From SVQP01 sp045594705 (GTDB lineage: Bacteria > Bacillota > Clostridia > Oscillospirales > CAG-272), in assembly GCA_045594705.1 (NCBI GenBank), contig JAZNZB010000016.1:1-29855 (forward strand): a stretch of 29,855 nt of DNA, in the 5' to 3' direction. A model generated the notes under the pieces. That model did no database searches and was not told where the DNA came from. It was given only the letters and a program-made list of their open reading frames with translations. The position numbers and the translations under genes were made by a program. Below, piece by piece: positions 22,774 through 29,855 of this stretch (its first letter is position 1; every line of letters starts with the position of its first letter).

Positions 22774-24590
22774 AAAAAGAGCAAGTAAAGCGCAAGGGAT
22801 TGCCGTACCCCAAGGTGATCGCATTTTTCAAGCCCTATCTGGGCGTGTTCGGTGTTATTTTGGTGCTGGGCATTTACAGCGGTGTGGTGGACATCTGCCT
22901 GCCTCTGTTCCAGGAATACGCCATTGCCAACTTCATCGTGCCCGGCACGGTGTCGGGGCTTGGGCTGTTTTGCCTGCTTTACGCGCTGTTTTTGCTCTCG
23001 CGTATCGTGGCCGATTTTATTTCGTCCTACCAGACGGGCAGGATCGAGGTGCTGATCGCCAAGGATATGCGCGGCGCGTGCTTCAAGCATCTGCAAACGC
23101 TGTCCTTCTCGTTCTTTAACCAGAACAGTGTAGGATACTTGCACTCGCGTATCATGAGCGACACCAGCCGTATCGGCGGCGTGGTCGCTTGGGATTTCAT
23201 GAGCGGCGTGTGGAATTTGTCGTACCTGATCGGTGCGGCCGTCATCATGTTTATCAAGGACTGGAAGCTGGCCTTGTGTGTCATGGTCATCGTGCCGGTC
23301 ATTGCGCTGAGTGCCGCGCTGTTTGAGCGCAAATTGCGCACGCTCAATGGCGAGGTCAGAGAGCTCAATTCGCAGATCTCGGGCAAGTTCAATGAAAGCA
23401 TCACCGGCTCGCGCACCGTGCGCGTGCTGGGTGCAGAGCAAAAGATGCGCAAGGGATTTTTTGCGCTGACCGGTAAGATGAACAAGACCGCCGTGCTGAC
23501 CGCACGCGTGCGCGCAAGCTTTATCTGTCTGATCTCGTTTTCCACCTCCATGGCACTGGCGCTGGTGCTGTGGCGCGGCGGATTGATCGCGCAGGAGAAT
23601 CTGGAGTTTATCGCAAAGCTTTCTGTCTTTATGACCTACGCCATGAACGTCATGGAGCAGGTACAATGGGTGGTCAATGCCATGGCGGACATGATCTTTG
23701 TGCGCGTCAATATGGAGCGCGTTTCCAAAATTCTGGAAACCGAATCCGACGTGCCGGACAGCGCCGAGGTTGTGGAAAAGTATGGTGATACCTTCCATCC
23801 TAAGAGAGAGAACTGGGAGCCCCTGCAGGGTGACATCACCTTTGAGGACGTGTCGTTTATGTACCCGGACGGTAACGAATGGGTGCTGGAAAACTTTGAT
23901 CTGCACGTACCGAAAGGAACAAACGTGGCCATTGTGGGCGAGACGGGCGCGGGCAAATCCACGCTGGTCAACCTGGTTTGCCGCTTCTACGACCCAACCA
24001 AGGGGCGCGTGCTGATCGACGGCAGAGATGCAAGAGAGAGAAGCCAGCTTTGGCTGCATTCCTCGCTTGGCTACGTGCTGCAAACGCCGCACTTGTTCTC
24101 GGGCTCGATTGCCGAAAATTTGCGCTACGGCAATCCGAACGCCACCGAGGCGGAGATGGAGGCAGCCTTGCGCGAGATCGACGCCTGGAGAATCGTGGAG
24201 CGCATGGGCAAGGGCCTGGAGAGCGACGTGGGCGAGGGCGGTGACCTTCTTTCCACGGGCGAAAAGCAGCTGATGTCGTTTGCGCGCGTCATGCTGGCCA
24301 ATCCCTCGATCTTGGTGCTGGACGAGGCTACCTCGTCGGTGGATAGCCATACAGAGCAGTTGATCCAAAGGGCCACCGAGAGAGTCAGCCAAGGACGCAC
24401 CTGCTTTGTCATCGCGCACAGACTCTCCACCATCCGCCAGGCCGATATCATCTTGGCCGTCAAGGATGGAAAGATCATCGAGCGCGGCAGCCACGCCGAG
24501 CTGATGGCGGCAAAGGGGTATTATTATCGCCTCTACACCCGTCAGTACGAGGACGAGCAAACGCAGATCGTGCTGGATAAGAAAGAATAA
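22770..24590 (+). CDS. Heterodimeric ABC exporter, catalytic subunit
   Basis: A 606-residue ABC half-transporter, partner of the preceding gene. Six spans (about residues 20-320) precede an ATPase domain with Walker A GETGAGKST (about 390-398), Walker B ILVLDEATSSVD with intact catalytic Glu, and switch His in IAHRLST. The signature motif is altered to LLSTGEKQ in place of LSGGQ. An altered signature here, combined with the Asp in the partner's Walker B, builds one degenerate and one active ATP site, the known arrangement for this class. GGAGG lies just ahead of the ATGA-overlapping start, giving translational coupling and likely equal subunit supply. A strong terminator follows. Confidence 0.92.
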   Translation: MKKEQVKRKGLPYPKVIAFFKPYLGVFGVILVLGIYSGVVDICLPLFQEYAIANFIVPGTVSGLGLFCLLYALFLLSRIVADFISSYQTGRIEVLIAKDMRGACFKHLQTLSFSFFNQNSVGYLHSRIMSDTSRIGGVVAWDFMSGVWNLSYLIGAAVIMFIKDWKLALCVMVIVPVIALSAALFERKLRTLNGEVRELNSQISGKFNESITGSRTVRVLGAEQKMRKGFFALTGKMNKTAVLTARVRASFICLISFSTSMALALVLWRGGLIAQENLEFIAKLSVFMTYAMNVMEQVQWVVNAMADMIFVRVNMERVSKILETESDVPDSAEVVEKYGDTFHPKRENWEPLQGDITFEDVSFMYPDGNEWVLENFDLHVPKGTNVAIVGETGAGKSTLVNLVCRFYDPTKGRVLIDGRDARERSQLWLHSSLGYVLQTPHLFSGSIAENLRYGNPNATEAEMEAALREIDAWRIVERMGKGLESDVGEGGDLLSTGEKQLMSFARVMLANPSILVLDEATSSVDSHTEQLIQRATERVSQGRTCFVIAHRLSTIRQADIILAVKDGKIIERGSHAELMAAKGYYYRLYTRQYEDEQTQIVLDKKE

Positions 24591-24608
24591 AAAACAAAAG
24601 TTACACGA

Positions 24609-24649
24609 ACCCCCTTTGGTATCAAACGGTACCAAAGGGGGTATTTTTT
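24609..24649 (+). terminator. Intrinsic terminator of the ABC exporter operon
   Basis: ACCCCCTTTGGTA (24609-24621) pairs with TACCAAAGGGGGT (24630-24642), followed by A and six T. Confidence 0.95.
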
Positions 24650-24695
24650 ATGCGTCTGCAGGCGAGGAAGGGTGTGAAGGTGCTTTCTGCCAACG

Positions 24696-24724
24696 AAAAA
24701 ACAGGGCGGGAGCAAGCCCCGCCC
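24696..24724 (-). terminator. Terminator of the polyferredoxin-thioredoxin gene
   Basis: On the minus strand GGGCGGG (24724 to 24718) pairs with CCCGCCC (24710 to 24704), followed by TG and six T (24701 to 24696). It lies 18 bases after the stop. Confidence 0.85.
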
Positions 24725-24742
24725 TACGGAAATCATTACGTT

Positions 24743-26305
24743 TTAATCTCCGATCGCGTCCTCCACGGCGGCCACGAGCTCCTCGTGGGTCATGGGGTTC
24801 ATCACGACCGCGGTGACCACTCCCTCGGCGTTCACGATCACGGTCATGGGATAGGTGGAAAGGCCGCCCAGCATTTTGTAGTAGCCCTCGTCGGCCAGAT
24901 CCTGTGCAAAGATCATGGCGGAGTCGGCGTAATTCTCGGCGATGTACGCAGCAGCCTTGTCGTTGCCGTAGACGGTGTGTACCGCCAGCACGGTCACTTG
25001 ATCCGCGTATTGCTTGGCCACGTCGTCAAAGTGTGGGAGCTCGGCAATGCAAGGACCGCACCAAGTGCCCCAGAAATTGATCACGGTCACCTTGCCGCGG
25101 TTTTGGTCAAGAGAGAAAGCCTCGCCCGTCAAGCCGGTGCTGTCAATGATCTGCAGATCTGTGCTGTAGCAAAGCGTTCCCACCGTGTTGCCGCGCGGCG
25201 GCAAAGGCTCTCCCGTATCCTCGGGGGATTGCGTGTCGGTCTCCTGCTCGCTGCTCGGAGGCAGAACAGTGTCCTCCTTGTCAATGAAATTGAAATAGAT
25301 CAGAGCACCAAGCAATACGCTCGTCATAGTCACGGCTGCTACGATGCGCAGTACGCGACGGCGCTTTGCATACTTTTTCTCAACCTCCATGGAAGCCGGC
25401 TTGTCGCCGATCTCATTGGGAGGCAGCACGAATTTTGAGCCCTTCCAACGGATCGCTCCCGTCGGGCAGGCGGAGATGCATTCGCCGCAGCTGATGCACT
25501 CGGTGTCTCCTACGTGGCGGATGTCCATTTGGCACTTGGCCTGACACATGCCGCAGTCAGTGCACTTGGGCTTGTCCAGCTTGATGCCGATCAGAGAGAT
25601 CTTGTTGAACAGTCCGTAAAGCGCGCCCAGCGGGCAGAGAAAACGGCAGAAAAAGCGGTAGAGGAAGATGCTGCCCACCACGATTGCCACAAGCACCGCA
25701 AATTTCCAGGTAAAGAGCGGACCGAGCATGGGCAAAAGCGAGGTGTTTGCACTGTTGGAAAGCAATCCGATCGCGCCCTCCAGCGTACCTGCGGGGCAGA
25801 TGTACTTGCAAAATGCGGGCAGGGGAAAGTCGCGAAGTGCATAAATCAAGGGCAGGATGATTGTGAAAAGTGCCAAAATTACATATTTGAGATAGGAAAG
25901 TACACGCGTAACGGAACTTTTTTTGATTTTTGGCGTCTTTATTTTATGGAGTAATTCTTGGATCAGCCCAAACGGACACAAAAAGCCGCAGATCCAACGG
26001 CCAAACAGAACGCCGTACAGGACAATGATGCCGAATACGTAATAAGGCACGCGCGCGCCCGAGGACGCCAGCGCGTTTTGCAAAGCTCCCAAGGGACATG
26101 CACCGGAAGCACCGGGGCAGGAATAGCAATTAAGTCCGGGAGAGCACACGTTTTTGAGCGGACCCTTGTAGATCTGACCCGTGACAAAGCCCTTTATGTT
26201 GGCGTTGGTCAAAAGGGCGGCGTAAAGCTGAATCAGCTTGCGCTTGGAGGGCTTGAGCGAGGAGAGCTTGCTTGCAACCCTTTTGAAAAAATCGATTATT
26301 TTCAT
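24743..26305 (-). CDS. Polyferredoxin membrane protein fused to extracellular TlpA-like thioredoxin
   Basis: A 520-residue two-part redox protein. Residues 85-235 hold membrane spans with three CxxxCP motifs (Cys106/110, 166/170, 220/224) as in NapH and related quinol-linked ferredoxins; an N-terminal Cys cluster (54, 60, 63, 70) precedes them. Two bacterial 4Fe-4S ferredoxin motifs follow (Cys248/251/254/258 and Cys270/273/276/280). A basic stop-transfer KRRR, a span at about 319-340, an acidic Ser/Pro-rich linker and a TlpA/ResA-type domain with WCGPC (415-419) complete it. Topology inferred: clusters inside, thioredoxin outside, so electrons could pass across the membrane to extracellular disulfides or a peroxide-type acceptor. 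It follows a CXXC membrane gene by 150 bases containing a structured leader. GGGGG forms the ribosome site. Confidence 0.88.
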   Translation of the reverse strand: MKIIDFFKRVASKLSSLKPSKRKLIQLYAALLTNANIKGFVTGQIYKGPLKNVCSPGLNCYSCPGASGACPLGALQNALASSGARVPYYVFGIIVLYGVLFGRWICGFLCPFGLIQELLHKIKTPKIKKSSVTRVLSYLKYVILALFTIILPLIYALRDFPLPAFCKYICPAGTLEGAIGLLSNSANTSLLPMLGPLFTWKFAVLVAIVVGSIFLYRFFCRFLCPLGALYGLFNKISLIGIKLDKPKCTDCGMCQAKCQMDIRHVGDTECISCGECISACPTGAIRWKGSKFVLPPNEIGDKPASMEVEKKYAKRRRVLRIVAAVTMTSVLLGALIYFNFIDKEDTVLPPSSEQETDTQSPEDTGEPLPPRGNTVGTLCYSTDLQIIDSTGLTGEAFSLDQNRGKVTVINFWGTWCGPCIAELPHFDDVAKQYADQVTVLAVHTVYGNDKAAAYIAENYADSAMIFAQDLADEGYYKMLGGLSTYPMTVIVNAEGVVTAVVMNPMTHEELVAAVEDAIGD

Positions 26306-26400
26306 ACTACCCCCTATGCCGTCCGTGACGGCACAAATAGTTTTGAAACTTCACCGTGGAGCTTTGCTCCAAAAATGGGCCGGGACCCATTTTTAGGTGA
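26306..26400 (-). ncRNA. Structured intercistronic leader, copy A
   Basis: On the minus strand TCACC (26400 to 26396) and GGTGA (26355 to 26351) close a multi-hairpin region holding AAAAATGGG/CCCATTTTT (26394-26386 with 26379-26371) and TGGAGC/GCTCCA (26371-26366 with 26362-26357). A separate hairpin GCCGTC-ACG-GACGGC (26332 to 26318) ends 12 bases before the ATG, next to the ribosome site. Sequence around GGAGCAAAG and CGGTGAAGTTTC, and the layout, match 29261-29372. Homology may extend upstream to about 26440 (TTCACGCACAAG and CTTTACTCTACC). It could be a regulatory RNA or an inserted repeat. Confidence 0.65.
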
Positions 26401-26455
26401 GACTTGTGCGTGAACAGCATACAGAACGAAGCGGTAGAGTAAAGCTTCACGCAAT

Positions 26456-27253
26456 TCACCCCAGTCCTATGCATTCAGTGCAGATTTTGATCGCTTTTTG
26501 TAAAACGTCGTTCATGCCACCGTTGAAAATGCCGAGCACGATCATGAGCACGGCAACGGCCAGGAGCGCAATTCTTGCGACAAGAATTGCATAACGAGGC
26601 AGAGATTTTTCCTGCTTTCCCTCGGGCTTCTTTTGCGCTGCGGGAGCAGGCAGGAGCATGATGGACTTGGCGTACAGAATGGCGCGCTCACAGCTGACGT
26701 CCGAAAGAATGCGGACCGCGCAGCAGTAGCCGAGCGCGGCAAGCGCGTAGCAGAGTGAGGGGATCACGGCGTCCAGCACCTGCGCGTTGAGCTGCGCGTC
26801 CAGTGATGTGAAGTGATCGGTATTGTGCAAATAAATCAAAGGATAAATGGAGCTGAGCAGGCAGATCGCCACTGCTGTGATACGCATGGATCTCAGATAG
26901 ATTCCGTGCTTGACAAAGGGCAGGAGCAGCGCATCGGAATATTGCTTGCGTGCAAGACGGGTTTTGATCTTTGAAAGCCGGATCTCGGGTGACACCAGTC
27001 CCTTTTGCTTGACGGCTTGCGGAGGAAAGCATATGTGAAATATGCCTGCAGCGATCGCACAAAGTACAAATAGCCAGACAAATATTGCAATAGCCGACCA
27101 GGCCGACCCAATGCTTTCCAGTGTGAAGGGGCGGTTGCCGCTGCGGTAGATGTGCACGCAGGACGTCACCAACGCAACAGCGCAGAGCAAGGTCAGCACC
27201 GTAAGTGTTATGGCTATGACACGACGCACGGTAGAAGTAGTTTTATTTGACAT
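26456..27253 (-). CDS. Membrane protein with C-terminal CD1871A-type CXXC motif
   Basis: A 265-residue protein with about five spans (near residues 10-35, 48-78, 122-142, 163-185 and 222-248). Its last 25 residues, GIFNGGMNDVLQKAIKICTE then CIGLG, match the conserved end of the small CD1871A-family CXXC proteins of Clostridia, with Cys258 and Cys261. Members of that family are often encoded beside ferredoxin and thioredoxin-like genes, as here. The typical member is only about 50-70 residues with one span, so this one has a large extra N-terminal membrane region that I do not recognise. GAGGAG lies ahead of the start and a strong promoter 35 bases further up. Role inferred: a redox partner of the downstream polyferredoxin-thioredoxin protein. 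Confidence 0.75.
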   Translation of the reverse strand: MSNKTTSTVRRVIAITLTVLTLLCAVALVTSCVHIYRSGNRPFTLESIGSAWSAIAIFVWLFVLCAIAAGIFHICFPPQAVKQKGLVSPEIRLSKIKTRLARKQYSDALLLPFVKHGIYLRSMRITAVAICLLSSIYPLIYLHNTDHFTSLDAQLNAQVLDAVIPSLCYALAALGYCCAVRILSDVSCERAILYAKSIMLLPAPAAQKKPEGKQEKSLPRYAILVARIALLAVAVLMIVLGIFNGGMNDVLQKAIKICTECIGLG

Positions 27254-27286
27254 CAGAGTCTCCTCGATTCACAAGTCTGTGCTATC

Positions 27287-27315
27287 ATTATAGCAAAGAT
27301 TTGCGTGGGCGTCAA
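27287..27315 (-). promoter_or_regulatory. Promoter of the CXXC/polyferredoxin operon
   Basis: Minus strand: -35 TTGACG (27315 to 27310), 17-base spacer, extended -10 TGCTATAAT (27295 to 27287). Confidence 0.85.
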
Positions 27316-27406
27316 GACGCCGCGAAAAATCCCTTGCATAATTCACAAAACCTGCAAGTCGAATTTGTCCACCTCGCCAAAAATCCCTTGGAAGGGGCTT
27401 GCTTTA

Positions 27407-27435
27407 TTGACTTAAAGAGAGCCGGGTGATATAAT
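27407..27435 (+). promoter_or_regulatory. Promoter of the zinc-ribbon/AAA operon
   Basis: -35 TTGACT (27407-27412), 17-base spacer, extended -10 TGATATAAT (27427-27435). The 91-base stretch 27316-27406 between the two divergent promoters holds only a short CTTGCA/TGCAAG pair and a CCCTT/AAGGG pair. Confidence 0.85.
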
Positions 27436-27488
27436 ATACCCATCTATAAATATTTATTGAAGAAATTTTCCGAAAGGAATTGAAAAAT

Positions 27489-29201
27489 ATGACTATTTGC
27501 AGAAAATGCGGTACAAGTAATAAGGATACACAGAAGTTCTGTACCTTTTGCCACGAGCTGCTCATTGCCGATCCCGTCGAGCTTGCAAAGCTGGAGGCGG
27601 CACAGCAAAAGAAGCAGAAAAAGGCAGAGAGAAGGTTGAAGTTCAAGCGTTTTCGGTGGAAGCATGCGCCGCTTTTGCTGATTCCGATCGGCTTGCTGGA
27701 TCTGATCGATCTGCTTTTGTGCGTGGATCTTCTGTTTTTGGGGGTTGGCGAGTTTCTCGGCGAGATCCTTGGAAATGTTGTTTCCTCGTTTTTGGGGTAT
27801 ACCACAGAGATTTTCGGAAACCTTGTCTATACTTCCCAGCTTGTGACCTATGCCGTGCGCGGCCTTGAGGTCCTGGGCGCGGCGGGGCTTTTGGTGCTTG
27901 CGTGTGTGCTGAGTGTGGTGATGATCGTGTATATGATCAAGTGGTCCAAGCATAAGAACGATGCTGTCAAGGTCACGCAGACCAAGCAGGAAAAGGCTAA
28001 GGCGGCGTCCTCGTCCAAGCAGGCCGAAGCGCAGCAGCCGATGCAGACAGTCGCCGCATGCACGGGAGACTTTACGGTGTCCTATGACGTACTGTCAGAG
28101 GTGGCAAGACGCCATGCCGAGTATACCATGCCCGAGCCCTTGGCACAAATAAAGTGCAAGGAAATGTTTGATGCGTTGCGTCCTTATCTTTGGGAATATG
28201 ACGATGACAGCATTCGCCGCCTGCTTGGCGCCATGTCCTGCTCAAGACTGATCGTTTGTAACGCGGGCGCGATAGATAGCGCAGGCGCGTTTGACAGCCT
28301 GGCCTTCTCCTTGGGGGCAAAATCCGAGCTTTACGTGTGTGACGGTGCGGGGGATGACATGGGAGTTGATTTTGGCAGTGAGAAGGGCTCTGCGCTCAAA
28401 GGATTGTCGCGTCTGCTTCTGCAGCGTGATTTTCTGACCGATCAATATATGCACAGTGAATTTACAAAGTCTTTGTACGCGGCTCGCTTTGCACCGCAGA
28501 ATTTATTCCCTGCAGGTGTCAGAGGCATTGAAGCGTTTGATCTGGCCGAAACCTTTTCTCCTCTTTGTCATTATTTCAAGAGTCCCGATCAGCCGCTGGA
28601 GCTTTTCCTTGGACGACCCGGCTCAATCGACCATGGGGCGGTAGTTCCCGAGGGCATTGCCGGTGGATGTATGACGCTCCCGGGCAACCTGTGGATATTC
28701 AGCATCCTGTCCGAGAGGAGCCGTGGTGCTGAGATCGATAGCGCGATCTCGCAGTATTGCACTGTGCTCTATTTGCGCAACTCGCAAAATCTGTTCCCGC
28801 CCGAGGATCCCGAGCAGGAAAGAGCCGCACTTCCTTCCGTTGTTGCATGGGAAAATGCCGTGGCAGCTGCAGAGCAGGAGTATAGCCTTTCGGATGAGCT
28901 TTGGAAGGTGGTCGATCTGCTTGAGGAGCAGATCGCGCGCGTGGACGGCACTCGCTTTTCCAACCGCACGCTGCGTGCCTTTGAGCGATATACCTCGGTC
29001 TATCTGGCCAGCGGCGGCAAAATGTACGACGCATTGGATAACGGCCTTGCAGCCGTGATTGTGCCCGCATATTCATCGCTTTTGCGTAAGTATACGCAAA
29101 AGGATGACAGTGAATCGCTGTCTGCCATTCTTGAGCGCGCAGTCGGAAAGGATCGCGTGCCCGTGACCGTGGAGGCATTGGCCTCTATGGGGCTGATTTA
29201 A
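27489..29201 (+). CDS. Zinc-ribbon membrane protein with degenerate AAA/McrB-like domain
   Basis: A 570-residue protein I cannot name. Residues 1-21 are a zinc ribbon (Cys4-x2-Cys7...Cys18-x2-Cys21). A charged Lys/Gln helix follows, then hydrophobic spans at about 60-95 and 125-150, a Lys/Ala/Gln linker (155-190), and a large cytoplasmic part. There, EYDDDSIRRLLGAMS (236-250) and the following IVCNAGAIDSAGAFDSLA aligns with YDISDIRRF and the P-loop of the next gene's ATPase, but GxxGxGKT is replaced by residues lacking Lys and Thr. Later segments (TLPGNLWIFSILSE; FSNRTLRAFERYTSVYLASG) fit the sensor strand and C-terminal helical part of McrB-type AAA proteins. Nucleotide hydrolysis is therefore unlikely; it may be a pseudo-ATPase partner of the next protein. 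Start at ATG 27489, with AAAGGAA ahead; a TTG at 27480 is less well placed. Confidence 0.72.
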   Translation: MTICRKCGTSNKDTQKFCTFCHELLIADPVELAKLEAAQQKKQKKAERRLKFKRFRWKHAPLLLIPIGLLDLIDLLLCVDLLFLGVGEFLGEILGNVVSSFLGYTTEIFGNLVYTSQLVTYAVRGLEVLGAAGLLVLACVLSVVMIVYMIKWSKHKNDAVKVTQTKQEKAKAASSSKQAEAQQPMQTVAACTGDFTVSYDVLSEVARRHAEYTMPEPLAQIKCKEMFDALRPYLWEYDDDSIRRLLGAMSCSRLIVCNAGAIDSAGAFDSLAFSLGAKSELYVCDGAGDDMGVDFGSEKGSALKGLSRLLLQRDFLTDQYMHSEFTKSLYAARFAPQNLFPAGVRGIEAFDLAETFSPLCHYFKSPDQPLELFLGRPGSIDHGAVVPEGIAGGCMTLPGNLWIFSILSERSRGAEIDSAISQYCTVLYLRNSQNLFPPEDPEQERAALPSVVAWENAVAAAEQEYSLSDELWKVVDLLEEQIARVDGTRFSNRTLRAFERYTSVYLASGGKMYDALDNGLAAVIVPAYSSLLRKYTQKDDSESLSAILERAVGKDRVPVTVEALASMGLI

Positions 29202-29260
29202 CGTTTGCGAAAAGGAGCTTTTAGCGTGAGGGATCACGTTATATTCCTTTACACTCAACC

Positions 29261-29372
29261 ATTCACACATAAACTTCACCCCCAAAAGGCTTTCATCCCA
29301 TTTTGGGGAGCAAAGATTTGCGGTGAAGTTTCCATCACGATTTGAGCCGCCGAAGGCGGCATGGAGATTAAC
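29261..29372 (+). ncRNA. Structured intercistronic leader, copy B
   Basis: AAACTTCACC (29271-29280) pairs perfectly with GGTGAAGTTT (29322-29331), enclosing CCCAAAA/TTTTGGG (29281-29287, 29301-29307). A second hairpin GCCGCC-GAA-GGCGGC (29346-29360) ends 12 bases before the ATG at 29373, with GGAG in between. It is homologous to 26306-26400 on the other strand. The 171-base gap between the two genes contains no convincing gene; a 39-codon GTG-initiated frame at 29226-29345 runs through the element. Confidence 0.7.
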
Positions 29373-29855
29373 ATGTTGAAACTGCTTTTACAATTTTTGT
29401 GGGAGCTTTTGTCCTCCAGAACGGCCATCGGGCTGTATGCCCTGATCGTTCTTGGGCTGATCATCGGTCTGGTGATCGCGGTCTTGCGCTCCGATGCGGC
29501 ACGCGTGCAGGTGATAGCACCGTCCAAGGAAAAGGGGCACGGGACGGGCACAAAGCAGCCATCTTCCCCCGGCACACCCGAGAGAGCGGAGGGAGAGAGT
29601 AGATTTTTCATGCTGAGCAGGACGGACCGCTACATGAAGAAGTACGCAGCCCCCGCATATAACAAGGAAGTGACGCTGGCAAGCTTTTGCGAGAGCTTTC
29701 AGGCGTATGCAGCGGGGAATCTGGGGCTGTATTACGACATCTCGGATATTCGCCGCTTTATCTCCAACCTGGGAGTCAGCCATATTCTGGTCATGCAGGG
29801 TATGTCGGGTACGGGTAAGACCTCGCTGGCGTATGCGTTTGGCGAATTTATCGGC
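29373..29855 (+). CDS. Membrane-anchored AAA ATPase (partial, cut by window end)
   Basis: The first 161 residues are visible and the frame is open to the end of the window. One N-terminal span (about residues 16-38) is followed by a flexible Gly/Ser/Pro-rich linker (50-75), a helical region, and YDISDIRRF (121-129) leading into Walker A GMSGTGKTS (143-151). This ordering, a conserved helix before a strand and P-loop, is that of AAA ATPases related to McrB and MoxR. The N-terminal anchor would place the ATPase on the inner face of the membrane. The start has GGAG seven bases ahead. It follows its degenerate paralog in the same direction with a 171-base structured gap and no clear promoter, so the two probably form one unit. 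Walker B and the rest lie outside the window. Confidence 0.8.
   Translation, partial: MLKLLLQFLWELLSSRTAIGLYALIVLGLIIGLVIAVLRSDAARVQVIAPSKEKGHGTGTKQPSSPGTPERAEGESRFFMLSRTDRYMKKYAAPAYNKEVTLASFCESFQAYAAGNLGLYYDISDIRRFISNLGVSHILVMQGMSGTGKTSLAYAFGEFIG

Noticed and set aside
22707..24635. 642-codon minus-strand open frame
   Set aside because: Antisense shadow of the second ABC subunit, which carries all ATPase motifs.
29226..29345. 39-codon GTG-initiated frame after AAAAGGAG, possible leader peptide
   Set aside because: The frame runs through the structured leader repeat, and the homologous leader at 26306-26455 shows pairing conserved with sequence changes, which fits RNA structure better than a peptide. 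The good ribosome-site match keeps it only as a weak possibility.

Overview
The window looks like chromosome from an anaerobic, gut-type Clostridia (Bacillota). Supporting signs are strong GGAGG-type ribosome binding sites, near-consensus sigma-A promoters often with a TGn extended -10, many short hairpin terminators, an ECF-type QueT gene behind a preQ1-like leader, and the family mix (GH4, GH127, MATE, NptA-PhoU, CD1871A-type CXXC protein). Coding bases are fairly G+C-rich and intergenic bases are full of palindromic repeats. No rRNA, tRNA, CRISPR array, phage gene or transposase was seen; mobile-looking DNA is limited to non-coding terminal-inverted-repeat elements.

Layout. 1-5000: manA (-) diverges from an HD-nucleotidase / GH127 beta-L-arabinofuranosidase / DUF3737 operon (+) across a palindromic bidirectional promoter; a hairpin-rich repeat element separates this from a small membrane protein (-). 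5000-5960: palindromic repeat, promoter, preQ1-I-like riboswitch and queT (+). 5960-10950: a minus-strand operon read in the order degenerate PlsY-like protein, SAM methyltransferase, large secreted and surface-anchored glycosidase-like protein, each joined by an ATGA overlap. 10975-13700: an operon of four paralogous small membrane proteins from a perfect consensus promoter to a strong terminator. 13711-14095: MITE-like element. 14113-17132: GH4 alpha-galactosidase (-) and MATE exporter (+), divergent. 17223-20580: HD phosphohydrolase, Na/Pi cotransporter with PhoU domain, endonuclease III. 20597-20855: second MITE-like element. 20935-24649: heterodimeric ABC exporter. 24696-27315: minus-strand redox operon of a CXXC membrane protein and a polyferredoxin-thioredoxin fusion. 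27407-end: zinc-ribbon membrane protein carrying a degenerate AAA-like domain, then a membrane-anchored AAA ATPase cut by the window end.

Most notable: (1) the leaders ahead of the polyferredoxin gene (26306-26400) and of the AAA gene (29261-29372) are two copies of one structured element, with different but still paired stems and the same 12-base hairpin-to-start spacing; (2) the last two genes are paralogous, one with an intact and one with an erased P-loop; (3) the 4528-4691 array holds hairpins of unrelated stem sequence separated by a constant 9-base word and its reverse complement; (4) the four-paralog membrane operon and the PlsY-like/methyltransferase/glycosidase operon have no function I can assign. 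Carbohydrate genes (ManA, GH127, GH4, GH106-like) suggest use of plant or host glycans containing arabinofuranose, galactose and possibly rhamnose.
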